Source: Nostoc sp. CENA543 (GTDB lineage Bacteria; Cyanobacteriota; Cyanobacteriia; Cyanobacteriales; Nostocaceae). From it: a stretch of DNA of 64,000 bases. The notes under the pieces were generated by a model. The model was given only the letters and a program-made list of their open reading frames with translations. It had not been told where the DNA came from and searched no databases. This document shows, piece after piece, positions 46,091-55,090 of this stretch. The position numbers and the translations under genes are program-made. The stretch covers positions 4,410,501 to 4,474,500 of the forward strand of contig NZ_CP023278.1 of NCBI RefSeq assembly GCF_002896875.1, written 5' to 3'. How positions within the stretch are numbered: position 1 is the first letter of the stretch; each line of letters starts with the position of its first letter.

Positions 46091-46915
46091 TTATTCTCTT
46101 GACATGGGTAGGCTGTCGCTTAAGTTGATTGTGCCGTTACGGTTGTAGTTACAGCGAAAAATACAGCGTTTATGATTGTCATGGTGTAATTTGGCACATT
46201 TGACGGTGCGGTTGCCAAACAGATATTTGTATACTTCTGATGCTAGTAACATCCCTAAAGGTGGGACGATGACATATAGCCAAAATGCTGTCCAAATTTG
46301 GGCGGGTAAGGCTGAGGCTAGGCTGCGGGCTGGGTTCATGCCAAAGCCAGAGATGGGAGCGGCAAAAAAAACGTACAATACCACCAGGAACCCGGCAAAT
46401 AATCCTGTAAAGCGATTGAGTTTCTGATTATTGCTAACTACCAAGACTGTCATCATCATGACAAAGGCAATGATGATTTCACTGAATAGGGCTGCAATCC
46501 AACCTAGTGTCCCTGGTACGGTGACAATGTAGTTTATGGGTGGTTTAGTGAATACTTGACGGAACAAAATTGCCACTAGATAAATACCCAACAATCCACC
46601 CAAGCATTGAAACAGGATGTAGAAAATAGCGTCTTGTCGTTTGACTTTTCCTAAACGATAGAAAGTGAGGGTGACGGCGGGATTCATATGTGCGCCTGAT
46701 TGTTTACCCCAAGGGGAATAAATCAGGGAAATTGCAGTTAAACCCATGACTACACCAGTTAAAAACCGCCGCATATCACCATTAGGAATTGCTTGATGAA
46801 TGGGAGAACCGGGATATTCAAATATGCAGGTAAACACGCCAGCCGCAATCATAAATATCCCCAGTTCTGCCGCTTCCATTAAGTATTCCGGCAGGTGTTT
46901 TCTGAATGTTTCCAT
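46091..46915 (-). CDS. Aquaporin / MIP-family channel
   Basis: A 274-residue membrane protein with six hydrophobic segments and two N-P-A motifs: H-M-N-P-A-V-T-L (76-83; Asn78) and G-M-N-P-A-R-S-L (192-199; Asn194). It therefore forms a selective pore for water or small polyols. The C-terminus (about 237-274) is unusually rich in Cys and His (C-A-K-L-H-H-D-N-H-K-R-C-I-F-R-C) and may bind metal. It lies between a glucosidase and a GMC oxidoreductase gene on one strand, so transport of a sugar-linked polyol is possible. Selectivity cannot be read from the sequence. Confidence 0.9.
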   Translation of the reverse strand: METFRKHLPEYLMEAAELGIFMIAAGVFTCIFEYPGSPIHQAIPNGDMRRFLTGVVMGLTAISLIYSPWGKQSGAHMNPAVTLTFYRLGKVKRQDAIFYILFQCLGGLLGIYLVAILFRQVFTKPPINYIVTVPGTLGWIAALFSEIIIAFVMMMTVLVVSNNQKLNRFTGLFAGFLVVLYVFFAAPISGFGMNPARSLASALPAQIWTAFWLYVIVPPLGMLLASEVYKYLFGNRTVKCAKLHHDNHKRCIFRCNYNRNGTINLSDSLPMSRE

Positions 46916-46982
46916 GATTCAAGATAGGGGTTTAGGGGTGTAAGGGTGTAGGGGTGTAAGGTAAGAATATAGATGTCTAAAT

Positions 46983-49634
46983 CTATGCTTTGTGTTCAGC
47001 ATTTTGCAGAATCATGGCTGCAACTAATCCTGTCCAACCTGTTTGATGACTAGCCCCAATTCCTGCACCGTTATCGCCGTGAAAGTATTCGTAGAATAAG
47101 ACATAGTTGCGCCAATGGGGGTCGGATTGTAAGGTTTCTTGACCGCCATACACTGGACGACGACCGGTTGTATCCTGTTGAAAAATGGCAATGAGGCGAT
47201 TAGATAGGGCGATCGCTACTTGTTTAAGTGTCATTTGTTGCCCTGAACCTGTGGGAAATTCTACTTGCAATTCATCCCCAAAGTAGTCATAAAATTTCCA
47301 CAGAGCTTCTATAATTAAGTAGTTGACGGGAAACCAAATCGGCCCCCGCCAGTTGGAATTGCCACCAAATAAACTGGTAGTCGATTCGGCAGGTTCGTAG
47401 CGGACACAGTAATCGTTCTGCCCTTCGTGTAATATATATGGATGTTCAAGATGATACTTAGAGACTGCGCGAATTCCGTAGGGACTTAGGAATTCGTTCT
47501 CGTCTAACATTCTTTGCAGGATACGTTGCAGTTTACTCCGATAGGCGATCGCCAATAATCTTCTTGCCCCTACCCCCGGTGTTTCCATACAGGCGACGTT
47601 ATTTTTTAAGTCGGGACGGTTGCGGATAAACCACATCATACGGCGTTTAAAGCCGGGAAACCTTTCTAATGTGGCTAGTTCCAACACGTTAACGGCATAG
47701 AGAGGAATTAACCCCACCATTGAGCGCACTTTCAGAGGTAGTTGCCTGCCATCGGGTAAATGTAAGGCATCATAATAAAACCCGTCTTCCTCATTCCAAA
47801 GCGAAATATCTGCATTCCCAATACCATCAATGGCATCGGCAATATAGAGGAAATGTTCAAAGAATTTGCTAGCAATATCTTCATAGCTAGCATCCTCCTT
47901 GGCAAGTTCCAAGGCGATCGCTAACATATTTAAACAGTACATTCCCATCCAACTTGTGCCGTCGGCTTGGTTAAGATGTCCGCCTGTGGGTAGTTCTTTG
48001 CTCCTATCAAATACTCCAATATTATCTAGTCCCAAAAATCCGCCCTGAAAGACGTTTTTACCCTCTACATCTTTGCGATTTACCCACCAAGTGAAATTCA
48101 GCAATAACTTGTGAAAGACTTTTTGTAAAAAAGCGCGATCGCTTCTTTGATAAATCTTCTGCTCAATTTCATAAACCCGCAAGGCTGCCCAAGCTTGCAC
48201 AGGTGGATTAACATCACTAAAAGCCCATTCATAAGCAGGCATCTGTCCATTAGGCTGCATATACCATTCCCTTGTCAACCGGTCTAATTGCAGCTTGGCA
48301 AAATCTGGATCGATGACAGCTAAAGGAATCAGATGAAAGGCTAAATCCCAAGCAGCAAACCAAGGATATTCCCATTTATCGGGCATGGAAAGAATATCTT
48401 CACTAAATAACGAAATCCATTCATGGTTACGTCCGGTTTTCCTGGTGGCTGGTGGTGGAGGTTGTCCAGGGTCGCCATTTAACCAATTATGGACGACATA
48501 GTGATAATATTGCTTACTCCAGAGTAATCCAGCAAAAGCCTGTCGCTGAATGTTGCGCTCATCCTCTGATATGGGAAAAGGGCAAATGCGATGGTAAAAC
48601 TCATCCGCTTCAGCAATGCGTGTTTGGAAAGTGGTGTCAAAATATGCGCCGAAGGGATCAGTCAATGTCTGCACATCACTCAAACGCAGACGTACAATTT
48701 TAGTTTCCCCTGGTGCGATGTCTAATTGATAATGCGCCGCAAACTTTGTACCGATGCGGTTGGGATTGACGGCTGTGGTTTTGCCATTAACTACATATTC
48801 ATTTATGCCATCTTTGACATAGGGTGAACCATTTTCCAAGCCAAACAGGCGTTCGTAGTTAGTTTCATTATCAGTAAATAGGAGTTCGGCATCTCCTTGG
48901 CAATACAACCAGCGAGTCCCCAAGGTTGAATGATTAGCTTCGATTAAACTGAAGTTGCTGTCTGACTGCACCACCTTTATAAAAGGCTTTTCAACTTCAG
49001 GATTCCAAGCCCAAAGATTGCGAAACCAGAGTGTCGGTAAAAGATGAAGACTGTGAGATTGGGAACTACGATTAGCGATCGCTATTTGAATTAAAATATC
49101 TTCCGGTGTGGCTTTGGCATACTCAACGAACACATCAAAATAACGGTTATCGGCAAAAATACCCGTGTCTAGTAACTCAAATTCCGGCTCATACTTGCTG
49201 CGGCGTTGATTTTCCTGCACCAATTGCGTATAGGGAAATGCCTGTTGGGGATATTTATATAAGCATTTCATGTAGGAATGGGTAGGCGTATTGTCAAGAT
49301 AGAAGTAATATTCTTTAACATCCTCACCGTGATTGCCTTCTGTCCCCGTCAGTCCAAACAGGCGTTCCTTGAGAATCGCATCATTACCATTCCACAGGGC
49401 GATCGCAAAACACAAACGCTGACGACTATCAGAAATGCCTGCAATTCCATCTTCCCCCCAACGATAAACACGCGATCGCGCCTGATCATGGGGAAAATAA
49501 TCCCAAGCCGTCCCATTATCACTATAATCTTCCCGTACCGTACCCCACTGGCGATCGCTCAAATAAGGCCCCCAGCGTTTCCAGTAGGCGACACGTTCTT
49601 GATCTAACCGTAATCTGATTTCTTCTGGAGTCAT
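46983..49634 (-). CDS. GH63-type glucosidase (mannosyl/glucosylglycerate-hydrolase-like)
   Basis: An 883-residue glycosidase with an N-terminal beta-sandwich (about 1-330) and a C-terminal (alpha/alpha)6-barrel (about 370-860). Visible blocks are [36 protein letters not shown] and [14 protein letters not shown], all typical of GH63. Bacterial GH63 members include mannosylglycerate/glucosylglycerate hydrolases and other alpha-glucosidases. No signal peptide is visible, so it is probably cytoplasmic. It is upstream of the aquaporin and downstream of an SDR gene. Confidence 0.85.
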   Translation of the reverse strand: MTPEEIRLRLDQERVAYWKRWGPYLSDRQWGTVREDYSDNGTAWDYFPHDQARSRVYRWGEDGIAGISDSRQRLCFAIALWNGNDAILKERLFGLTGTEGNHGEDVKEYYFYLDNTPTHSYMKCLYKYPQQAFPYTQLVQENQRRSKYEPEFELLDTGIFADNRYFDVFVEYAKATPEDILIQIAIANRSSQSHSLHLLPTLWFRNLWAWNPEVEKPFIKVVQSDSNFSLIEANHSTLGTRWLYCQGDAELLFTDNETNYERLFGLENGSPYVKDGINEYVVNGKTTAVNPNRIGTKFAAHYQLDIAPGETKIVRLRLSDVQTLTDPFGAYFDTTFQTRIAEADEFYHRICPFPISEDERNIQRQAFAGLLWSKQYYHYVVHNWLNGDPGQPPPPATRKTGRNHEWISLFSEDILSMPDKWEYPWFAAWDLAFHLIPLAVIDPDFAKLQLDRLTREWYMQPNGQMPAYEWAFSDVNPPVQAWAALRVYEIEQKIYQRSDRAFLQKVFHKLLLNFTWWVNRKDVEGKNVFQGGFLGLDNIGVFDRSKELPTGGHLNQADGTSWMGMYCLNMLAIALELAKEDASYEDIASKFFEHFLYIADAIDGIGNADISLWNEEDGFYYDALHLPDGRQLPLKVRSMVGLIPLYAVNVLELATLERFPGFKRRMMWFIRNRPDLKNNVACMETPGVGARRLLAIAYRSKLQRILQRMLDENEFLSPYGIRAVSKYHLEHPYILHEGQNDYCVRYEPAESTTSLFGGNSNWRGPIWFPVNYLIIEALWKFYDYFGDELQVEFPTGSGQQMTLKQVAIALSNRLIAIFQQDTTGRRPVYGGQETLQSDPHWRNYVLFYEYFHGDNGAGIGASHQTGWTGLVAAMILQNAEHKA

Positions 49635-49830
49635 AACAATTCAAAATTCTTCTTGGAGAATAATTAATACTCGCCGATCAGTCTGAGAACTCCATTAATG
49701 AGTTATTAACACTGGCTAATAAACCTGCAAAATGGGCATAGGGAATTGGGCATAGGGCATAGGGCATTGGAATCTTGTCTACCTTGTCTACCTTGTCCCC
49801 CTGCTCCCCTGCCCCCTGCCCCCTTCCTCT
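49635..49830. repeat. GGGCATA and CTACCTTGT repeats
   Basis: GGGCATAGGGCAT, TCTACCTTGTCTACC and CCCCTGCC tandem units separate the glucosidase and SDR genes. Confidence 0.8.
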
Positions 49831-50613
49831 TCACTGTTCCTGATAATTCCAAAGCAAGCCACCATCTACGAAGAATGTTGTGCCTGTGACATAATCCGAA
49901 TCGGCAGAAGCTAAAAATGCCACAATGGAAGCTACATCTTTTGGTTGCCCTAATCGTCCCAAGGGAATGTTCTTTAAAAGTGCGCCCAACTTTTCAGGAT
50001 CGTTTAAAAGTTTGGTATTAATGGGTGTTTCAATTGCCCCTGGTGCAACATTGTTAATCGTAATCCCATAAGGAGCTAGTTCAACGGCTAAGTTACGGGT
50101 GAGCATTTTTAAGCCGCCTTTACTCACACAGTAAGCCGCAAAGTGAGGAAAGGGTAATTCTTGGTGTACAGAACTAATATTAATGATTTTGCCTGGTTGC
50201 TTGGTGTCTAGCAAATGTTTAACAAATGCTTGTGTCGCAAAAAATACGCCCTTGAGATTCACGTTCATGACGGCATCATAATCTTTTTCCGTCACATCCC
50301 AAAAATTAGCGTTCTTTTCGATACCGGCATTGTTTACTAAAATATCCAACTTACCAAAGTGAGCAATACTATCAGCAATCATGCGCTGTACGTCGGTAAC
50401 GATTCCTGTATCGGCTTGAATTGTCAAACCGTCCACCATGTGACATTTACCGCCAGCTTCTTTCACCTGGGCTAAGGTTGCTTCCGCGCCTTCGGGGTGA
50501 GAACGGTAATTAATTACAATACTTGCTCCTTCCTGTGCCAACCGAATTGCGATCGCCTGTCCTATCCCTTGGCTACTACCTGTAACCAACGCTACTTTTC
50601 CTTCTAGTTTCAT
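49831..50613 (-). CDS. Short-chain dehydrogenase, glucose 1-dehydrogenase type
   Basis: A 260-residue classical SDR with T-G-S-S-Q-G-I-G (11-18) for cofactor binding, N-N-A-G (94-97), catalytic Ser147/Ser148, and the active-site pair Tyr161/Lys165 in Y-C-V-S-K. Overall sequence resembles glucose 1-dehydrogenase of bacilli. A short insertion after strand three (M-V-D-G-L-T-I-Q) is unusual. It is the first gene of the minus-strand carbohydrate block. Coenzyme specificity cannot be decided safely. Confidence 0.85.
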   Translation of the reverse strand: MKLEGKVALVTGSSQGIGQAIAIRLAQEGASIVINYRSHPEGAEATLAQVKEAGGKCHMVDGLTIQADTGIVTDVQRMIADSIAHFGKLDILVNNAGIEKNANFWDVTEKDYDAVMNVNLKGVFFATQAFVKHLLDTKQPGKIINISSVHQELPFPHFAAYCVSKGGLKMLTRNLAVELAPYGITINNVAPGAIETPINTKLLNDPEKLGALLKNIPLGRLGQPKDVASIVAFLASADSDYVTGTTFFVDGGLLWNYQEQ

Positions 50614-51002
50614 AACTGTCCCTCTGATACTAACGTTGGTTGGAATTCGCTAAACACCAAGTAAAAATTAGGACTTACGGACTGAAGTCTGAAACCCTGA
50701 TTCCCGAATTTAGGCTTTTAATCCAAAATCCAAAATCGTTATAAGATAGGGGTTTCTGAGATAATCATCCTTACCAGATGGGTTTACTCTATAAAATCAA
50801 CAAAATTTTGTCCCTATACTGAAGTCAGAGTTTTTCGCATAAGGAAAGTTTAGTCTTTGATTAGTGTTGAGACTAGGAAATTACCTTAACTTATGGCTAG
50901 TAGCCCACTACACAAATTATGACAAGTCATAGATCCCCGACTTTTTTAAAAAAGTCGGGGATCTGAACACCCGCAACCTGTCAAAATTAATCTCGTGAAA
51001 TA
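50614..51002. other. Intergenic region with repeat and palindrome between SDR and ZnuA-like genes
   Basis: Contains AAATCCAAAATCG units (near 50715-50740) and the perfect 34-bp palindrome at 50931-50964. No ORF was found. It is downstream of the ZnuA-like gene. Confidence 0.55.
50931..50964. terminator. Perfect 34-bp palindrome AGATCCCCGACTTTTTT and its inverse
   Basis: 17 + 17 bases of perfect inverted repeat without a spacer; as RNA it gives a very stable hairpin. It is placed to stop the ZnuA-like transcript. An imperfect relative lies at 52083-52115 on the other side of the same gene. Confidence 0.6.
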
Positions 51003-51992
51003 CTACTTTTGAGATTGCTGTATTTTCGGGGGGAAAATTAAGTATGTTCCGCCCAAGCCCTCTACAATAGTGCGAGTATTAGCAGCTATCATATTTTGGT
51101 AAGTATCTGCATAACTTCCCGTTTCTCCTAAGTCTTGAGTATATAGTTGCCTTTCTGACAATTTGACATTTGCATCTGTGGCAACTGATTCTATGAGCCT
51201 AGTTTGGACATTATTTTCTACAAATACAGTAGGTACTTTTGACTTTTGAATATAGCGCACTAAATTCTTTACTCTTTGCTCTGTAGCTTGAGCTTCAGTC
51301 CCGAAACTGGCAGCAGGAATACCATAATTTTTGGTGTAATAATCTATAGCATTATTAGTTGTAATTACTCTTAGTTTATCTTTGGGAATACTGGCGATTC
51401 TAGATTTCACCCATTTATCTAATTGAGTAATTTCATTTTTGAGTTTTTTAGTATTTTCTTGATATATATCAGAGTTACTTGGAGAGATTTTTTTTAAATT
51501 GTTATTAATAACATCTACCATTCTCACGGCATTTTTAGGATTATGCCAAATGTAAGGATTAACCACGGAACGACCGTTAATTATAAATGTTTGCGGTTTA
51601 GGAACTGCAATTTGACTAACAGCGACTTTTAGAGATTTATTATCACTACTATTAATTGTCTTAATTAATTGTGGTTCTAGGTTGTAGCCATTGTAAAAGA
51701 TTAATTTAGCTTGAGCGATCGCTGCACGGTCTTCTGGTGTCGGTTGGTAGTTTTTGGCATTAGTATTGGGAGGTATTATACAGATAAGATTAATGGTATT
51801 TTCCGCAACTTGCCTGACTAAATCACAGAGTACGTTAGTAGTTGCTACAACTTGAGGTAGGTTTTCATTATCTGTTCTGGAAGTTTGGGTAAAAGATGTG
51901 TTTACCGCTTGATTTCCACAACCAAAGCAGGCAATTGTCAAGCACAATAATCCTAGTCGAGAAGTAGTATTTTTGATTATTTTTTTTAACAT
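51003..51992 (-). CDS. ZnuA/MntC-like metal ABC substrate-binding lipoprotein with altered metal ligands
   Basis: A 329-residue lipoprotein: signal peptide, lipobox C-F-G-C (Cys25), then the ZnuA/PsaA cluster-9 binding-protein fold. Overall similarity is clear: N-Y-Q-P-T-P-E-D (81-88), N-P-Y-I-W-H-N-P-K-N (145-154), V-F-V-E-N (256-260), G-S-Y-A-D-T-Y (292-298). Glu259 and Asp296 of the metal site are kept. The three His ligands of ZnuA-type proteins are replaced: Lys80 (for D-P-H), Tyr147 (for D-P-H-x-W) and Asn213 (for S/T-H-x-A). One alternative His (His150) is nearby. No permease or ATPase gene is adjacent and no Zur box is visible upstream. Confidence 0.8.
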   Translation of the reverse strand: MLKKIIKNTTSRLGLLCLTIACFGCGNQAVNTSFTQTSRTDNENLPQVVATTNVLCDLVRQVAENTINLICIIPPNTNAKNYQPTPEDRAAIAQAKLIFYNGYNLEPQLIKTINSSDNKSLKVAVSQIAVPKPQTFIINGRSVVNPYIWHNPKNAVRMVDVINNNLKKISPSNSDIYQENTKKLKNEITQLDKWVKSRIASIPKDKLRVITTNNAIDYYTKNYGIPAASFGTEAQATEQRVKNLVRYIQKSKVPTVFVENNVQTRLIESVATDANVKLSERQLYTQDLGETGSYADTYQNMIAANTRTIVEGLGGTYLIFPPKIQQSQK

Positions 51993-52082
51993 AAACTATC
52001 ACCAATCTTTGGTTAAGGGAACGGACAGAGGTTTGTTACCTATTCCCTATTTCTTGTTTCCCCATTCAATTCATGAAAAATA

Positions 52083-52115
52083 AGATCCCCAACTTCTTGT
52101 AGAAATTAGGGATCT
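52083..52115. repeat. Imperfect AGATCCCC...AGGGATCT palindrome
   Basis: An imperfect version of the 50931 palindrome, upstream of the ZnuA-like gene, so the gene is bracketed by related hairpins. Confidence 0.6.
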
Positions 52116-52277
52116 AATACTTTTAGATTTTAACAATTAAAAATCTACAGAGCTAATAAAATCAATTTCAGTAGTCTCATGTTTACTAATACTCTCGTTG
52201 CTTGTTGCTACAGCATAGCCAATTTTATCAGCTAGCTTCAACTAACTCAGCACCGACTAAACGCCGCGCTACCACTA

Positions 52278-52380
52278 ATACCAATTCACAATTCGCAATT
52301 CGCAATTCGCAATTAAAAAACTTAGATGTAGCAAGGATTTTAGGGTTTACATCTGTATCAGATTTTTCGTGAAATGGTAT
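52278..52380. mobile_element. MITE-like element, copy 2 (exact duplicate of 33874-33976)
   Basis: 103 bases, base-for-base the same as copy 1, with the same near-perfect 12-bp terminal inverted repeats and TA at both ends. The outside flanks differ from copy 1, supporting independent insertion. Confidence 0.75.
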
Positions 52381-52565
52381 AACAGAAATCAAATCAATTC
52401 AAAATACCCTACGGGAAGCAAGCTACAAAATTCAAAATTCAAAATTAAAGAACTGATTACTAAACACCGGCTAAACGCCCCGCTACCGCTAACAGCACTC
52501 CTAACTCCTAACTCACCACTTATCACTCAGCACGCTGCTCAACGCCGCGCTACCGCTAACATCAC
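52381..52565. repeat. Repeat-rich spacer before the WD40 gene
   Basis: AAATTCAAAATTCAAAATT and ACTCCTAACTC units, and a CTAAACGCC-GCTACCGCTAAC repeat found elsewhere in the window (near 57690 and 59310). Confidence 0.6.
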
Positions 52566-53627
52566 TTAACCACGACCAAAACCTTGACCGCGTAAAACTT
52601 TTGACCAAATGAGGATTTCGCCTTGATCGCCACCTGCGGCTAAAAATTTACCTTGGGGATGCCAAGCTAAGGTAGAAAACCCATCAGTAACGCCTGTGAG
52701 AATTTGGGAGACTTGTTTGGCTTTGTTCCACAAGCACAACCAACCATCTGTAGCCGCAGATGCAAGTAATAAGCTATTCGGTGCAAAAGCGATCGCATTG
52801 ATCACACCCACATGATTAGTTAAAACTCGCGCTTCCCAGCCCAAGTTTTCATCCTCTAGCTTTTCCCAAACCACGATTCCTTCGACGCTGGAAGTAGCTA
52901 ATAATGGCGCGCCGATTTTCGTCTTAATTTCTGACCAAGCAATTTGGCGAATTTTCCCAGGAAAGCCACGCATTACCCAAGGATCGGGGTTATTCCACTC
53001 TAAAACGGTGACACTGCGATCCATATTACCGGAAGCAACGAATTTACCATCAGTAGACCAACCCATCGCCACGCTAACAGTCGGCATACTCAGAATATAT
53101 GGTTCTTCATCCCAGTTTTGGGCGTGCCAAATTTTAACGCCTTGATTTCCCCCAATGGCGAGATATTCCCCATCAACGCGCCAATCAATACTCAAAGCGG
53201 AAGAGTCAGCAAAATTTACAGTTGCGACTACTTCACTAGTCTCAGCATCCCAAACTTGCACATAACGCCCTAAACTGAAAGCCAACTGGTTATTTACATG
53301 ATTCCAAGCTAATTTATCTACCCAAGCCGGCGCATTTTCCAGGGTAGCGATTAATTCTTGTCCGCGCCAAATCTTCACCCGGCCATCTTGTCCACCCACA
53401 GCCAGAAATTGACCATCCCTAGAGAAAGCCACACAATCGACTGATTGACCATGACTAGTTTGCAAAGTTGTCAATTCACCATCTCGCCAAATTACCACTT
53501 CCCCAGCCGCCGAAGTAGCAGCCAGACTATCACCCTTTGGCGACCAAGCGATCGCAGTGACATAATCTGCTAATGTCCCTGAATAATGTTCTTCAAATTC
53601 TTTAGATTTGCTGGTTGTTGTGTTCAT
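52566..53627 (-). CDS. WD40-repeat protein
   Basis: A 353-residue protein consisting of about seven WD40 repeats, each with the G-H/D...W-D/W-R pattern (A-I-A-W-S-P-K-G-D-S-L-A, G-E-V-V-I-W-R, D-G-R-V-K-I-W-R, D-G-W-L-C-L-W-N, and others). A full beta-propeller is the likely fold, acting as an interaction scaffold. It follows a zinc-type COG0523 GTPase gene by 135 bases on the same strand, so it may serve the same zinc-limitation response. No signal peptide is visible. Confidence 0.82.
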   Translation of the reverse strand: MNTTTSKSKEFEEHYSGTLADYVTAIAWSPKGDSLAATSAAGEVVIWRDGELTTLQTSHGQSVDCVAFSRDGQFLAVGGQDGRVKIWRGQELIATLENAPAWVDKLAWNHVNNQLAFSLGRYVQVWDAETSEVVATVNFADSSALSIDWRVDGEYLAIGGNQGVKIWHAQNWDEEPYILSMPTVSVAMGWSTDGKFVASGNMDRSVTVLEWNNPDPWVMRGFPGKIRQIAWSEIKTKIGAPLLATSSVEGIVVWEKLEDENLGWEARVLTNHVGVINAIAFAPNSLLLASAATDGWLCLWNKAKQVSQILTGVTDGFSTLAWHPQGKFLAAGGDQGEILIWSKVLRGQGFGRG

Positions 53628-53762
53628 AAATTGGGGAATTGGGAATGGGGACTGGGGACTGGGGATTGGGGAATCGGGAATCGGGAAATAAGCAAGACAA
53701 GGTAGACAAGGGAGATTTTACTTCTATGCCCAATGCCCTATGTCCCATTCCCTATGCCCAAA
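53628..53762. repeat. GGGGACT/GGGGATT and CTATGCCCA repeats
   Basis: GGGGACTGGGGATTGGGG and CAAGGTAGACAAGG units lie between the WD40 and COG0523 genes. Confidence 0.75.
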
Positions 53763-54734
53763 CTAAATAAAGCAAGCTAGAAAATCTTGTTTTAATTGTG
53801 CTTCATCAAGGTTGCGACCGATGAAAACTAGTTCGTTTTTGCGTTTTTCGTCGGCTTTCCACGGTCTATCAGGTCTACCATCAAATAGCATATGCACACC
53901 TTGAAAGACAAATCTATTATCTTCCCCAGCAATATTTAATATGCCTTTCATGCGGAAGATGTCTGGCCCTTTAGTCTGCAATAGTTGTGATAGCCAAGCG
54001 TTTAATTTTTCCCCATCAATTTCCCCATCCTGCACTAAGGCGACGGAAAAAACAGTCTCGTCGTGTTCGTGGGCATCTTCTCCTAAGAAATTGGGATCTA
54101 TTTCTAAGGCGCGGCTTAAATCAAAGGCTTTGACACCTAATAAGGCATCCATTGATAATTCGGAGTTGCGCGTGCGATAAATTTTAGCGATCGCATTCAT
54201 ATCGCGAATCCGCTTTTCTAATTCATCTAATTCTGCTGCTGCAACTAAATCTGTTTTATTAAGTAAAATGACATCGGCAAAGGCAATCTGTTCTTGGGCT
54301 TCATCTGCATCCCAATGTTGCCAAATGTGTTTAGCATCCACTACTGTCACTACGGCATCTAATGACATTTGACCTTGCATATCTTCATCTACAAAAAATG
54401 TCTGAATTACTGGTGCAGGGTCAGCTAATCCTGTGGTTTCTATCACTAAATGGTCAAATTTATCCCGCCGCTTCATTAAATTACCAATAATGCGGATTAA
54501 ATCACCTCTGACTGTACAACAAATACAGCCATTATTCATTTCAAATATTTCCTCATCGGCATTAATAACTAATTGATTATCAATACCTACTTCCCCAAAT
54601 TCATTGACGATCACAGCTACTTTTTTGCCGTGTTCGTAGGTGAGGATGTGATTAAGTAAAGTTGTTTTTCCTGCTCCTAAATAGCCAGTTAAAACAGTCA
54701 CAGGAACTGAATTGGTGATTACTTCCGCCACCAT
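53763..54734 (-). CDS. COG0523 GTPase (CobW/ZNG1-like zinc chaperone) under a Zur-like box
   Basis: A 323-residue G3E P-loop GTPase with Walker A G-Y-L-G-A-G-K-T-T (17-25), the metal-binding C-I-C-C motif (Cys70, Cys72, Cys73), E-T-T-G-L-A-D-P (switch II), and N-K-T-D (nucleotide specificity). A C-terminal CobW domain follows. Members of this group move zinc to target enzymes in zinc-poor conditions. A Zur-type palindrome lies 29 bases upstream of the start. The gene is divergent from the all3515-type PEP-CTERM gene, and the WD40 gene follows it. Confidence 0.87.
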   Translation of the reverse strand: MVAEVITNSVPVTVLTGYLGAGKTTLLNHILTYEHGKKVAVIVNEFGEVGIDNQLVINADEEIFEMNNGCICCTVRGDLIRIIGNLMKRRDKFDHLVIETTGLADPAPVIQTFFVDEDMQGQMSLDAVVTVVDAKHIWQHWDADEAQEQIAFADVILLNKTDLVAAAELDELEKRIRDMNAIAKIYRTRNSELSMDALLGVKAFDLSRALEIDPNFLGEDAHEHDETVFSVALVQDGEIDGEKLNAWLSQLLQTKGPDIFRMKGILNIAGEDNRFVFQGVHMLFDGRPDRPWKADEKRKNELVFIGRNLDEAQLKQDFLACFI

Positions 54735-54762
54735 ATTTTTAAACCTCTTATCTCACCTTATG

Positions 54763-54775
54763 GATAATCATTATC
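54763..54775. promoter_or_regulatory. Zur-like box GATAATCATTATC for the COG0523 gene
   Basis: A perfect palindrome GATAAT-C-ATTATC 29 bases upstream of the ATG at 54734. It matches the cyanobacterial Zur consensus TGATAATNATTATCA except at the outermost base on one side (G instead of T). It can repress the GTPase gene when zinc is sufficient. Confidence 0.7.
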
Positions 54776-54892
54776 ACCATGATAAATCTTTTCAGATTTT
54801 TGCGTGGATTTGCCATTATTGCTCACGCTAACTACTACTATGTTTTGTTTCTAGATTTATCTATATTCATAAATATTCACAATTAGCCAATA

Positions 54893-54992
54893 ATACCAAA
54901 TTGAGATAGGTAGTATTGTTTCGGAGTTTTGGAATAGCCTAAGAATCTAGGCTTTTAATCTAAAATCCAAAATCTAAAATCCAAAATTGGTA
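54893..54992. repeat. Dispersed ~100-bp element, copy 3
   Basis: Starts ATACCAAATTGAGATAGGTA and ends CCAAAATTGGTA. It has the same internal order of blocks as copies at 12852-12946 and 45935-46010. Terminal TACCAA/TTGGTA are inverted. It sits in the divergent promoter region of the zinc locus. Confidence 0.6.
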
Positions 54993-55042
54993 CAGGCTTC
55001 TACTTTTTAACAAATTCTTCATTGACAAGCAAGTCGATAAAA

Positions 55043-55057
55043 TGATAATCGTTATCA
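55043..55057. promoter_or_regulatory. Zur-like box TGATAATCGTTATCA for the PEP-CTERM gene
   Basis: A palindromic TGATAA-TCG-TTATCA, 34 bases before the GTG at 55091, agreeing with the cyanobacterial Zur consensus in the outer arms. Confidence 0.7.
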
Positions 55058-55090
55058 CTAGCAAAAATTATACTTTAATGGAGAAACCCA

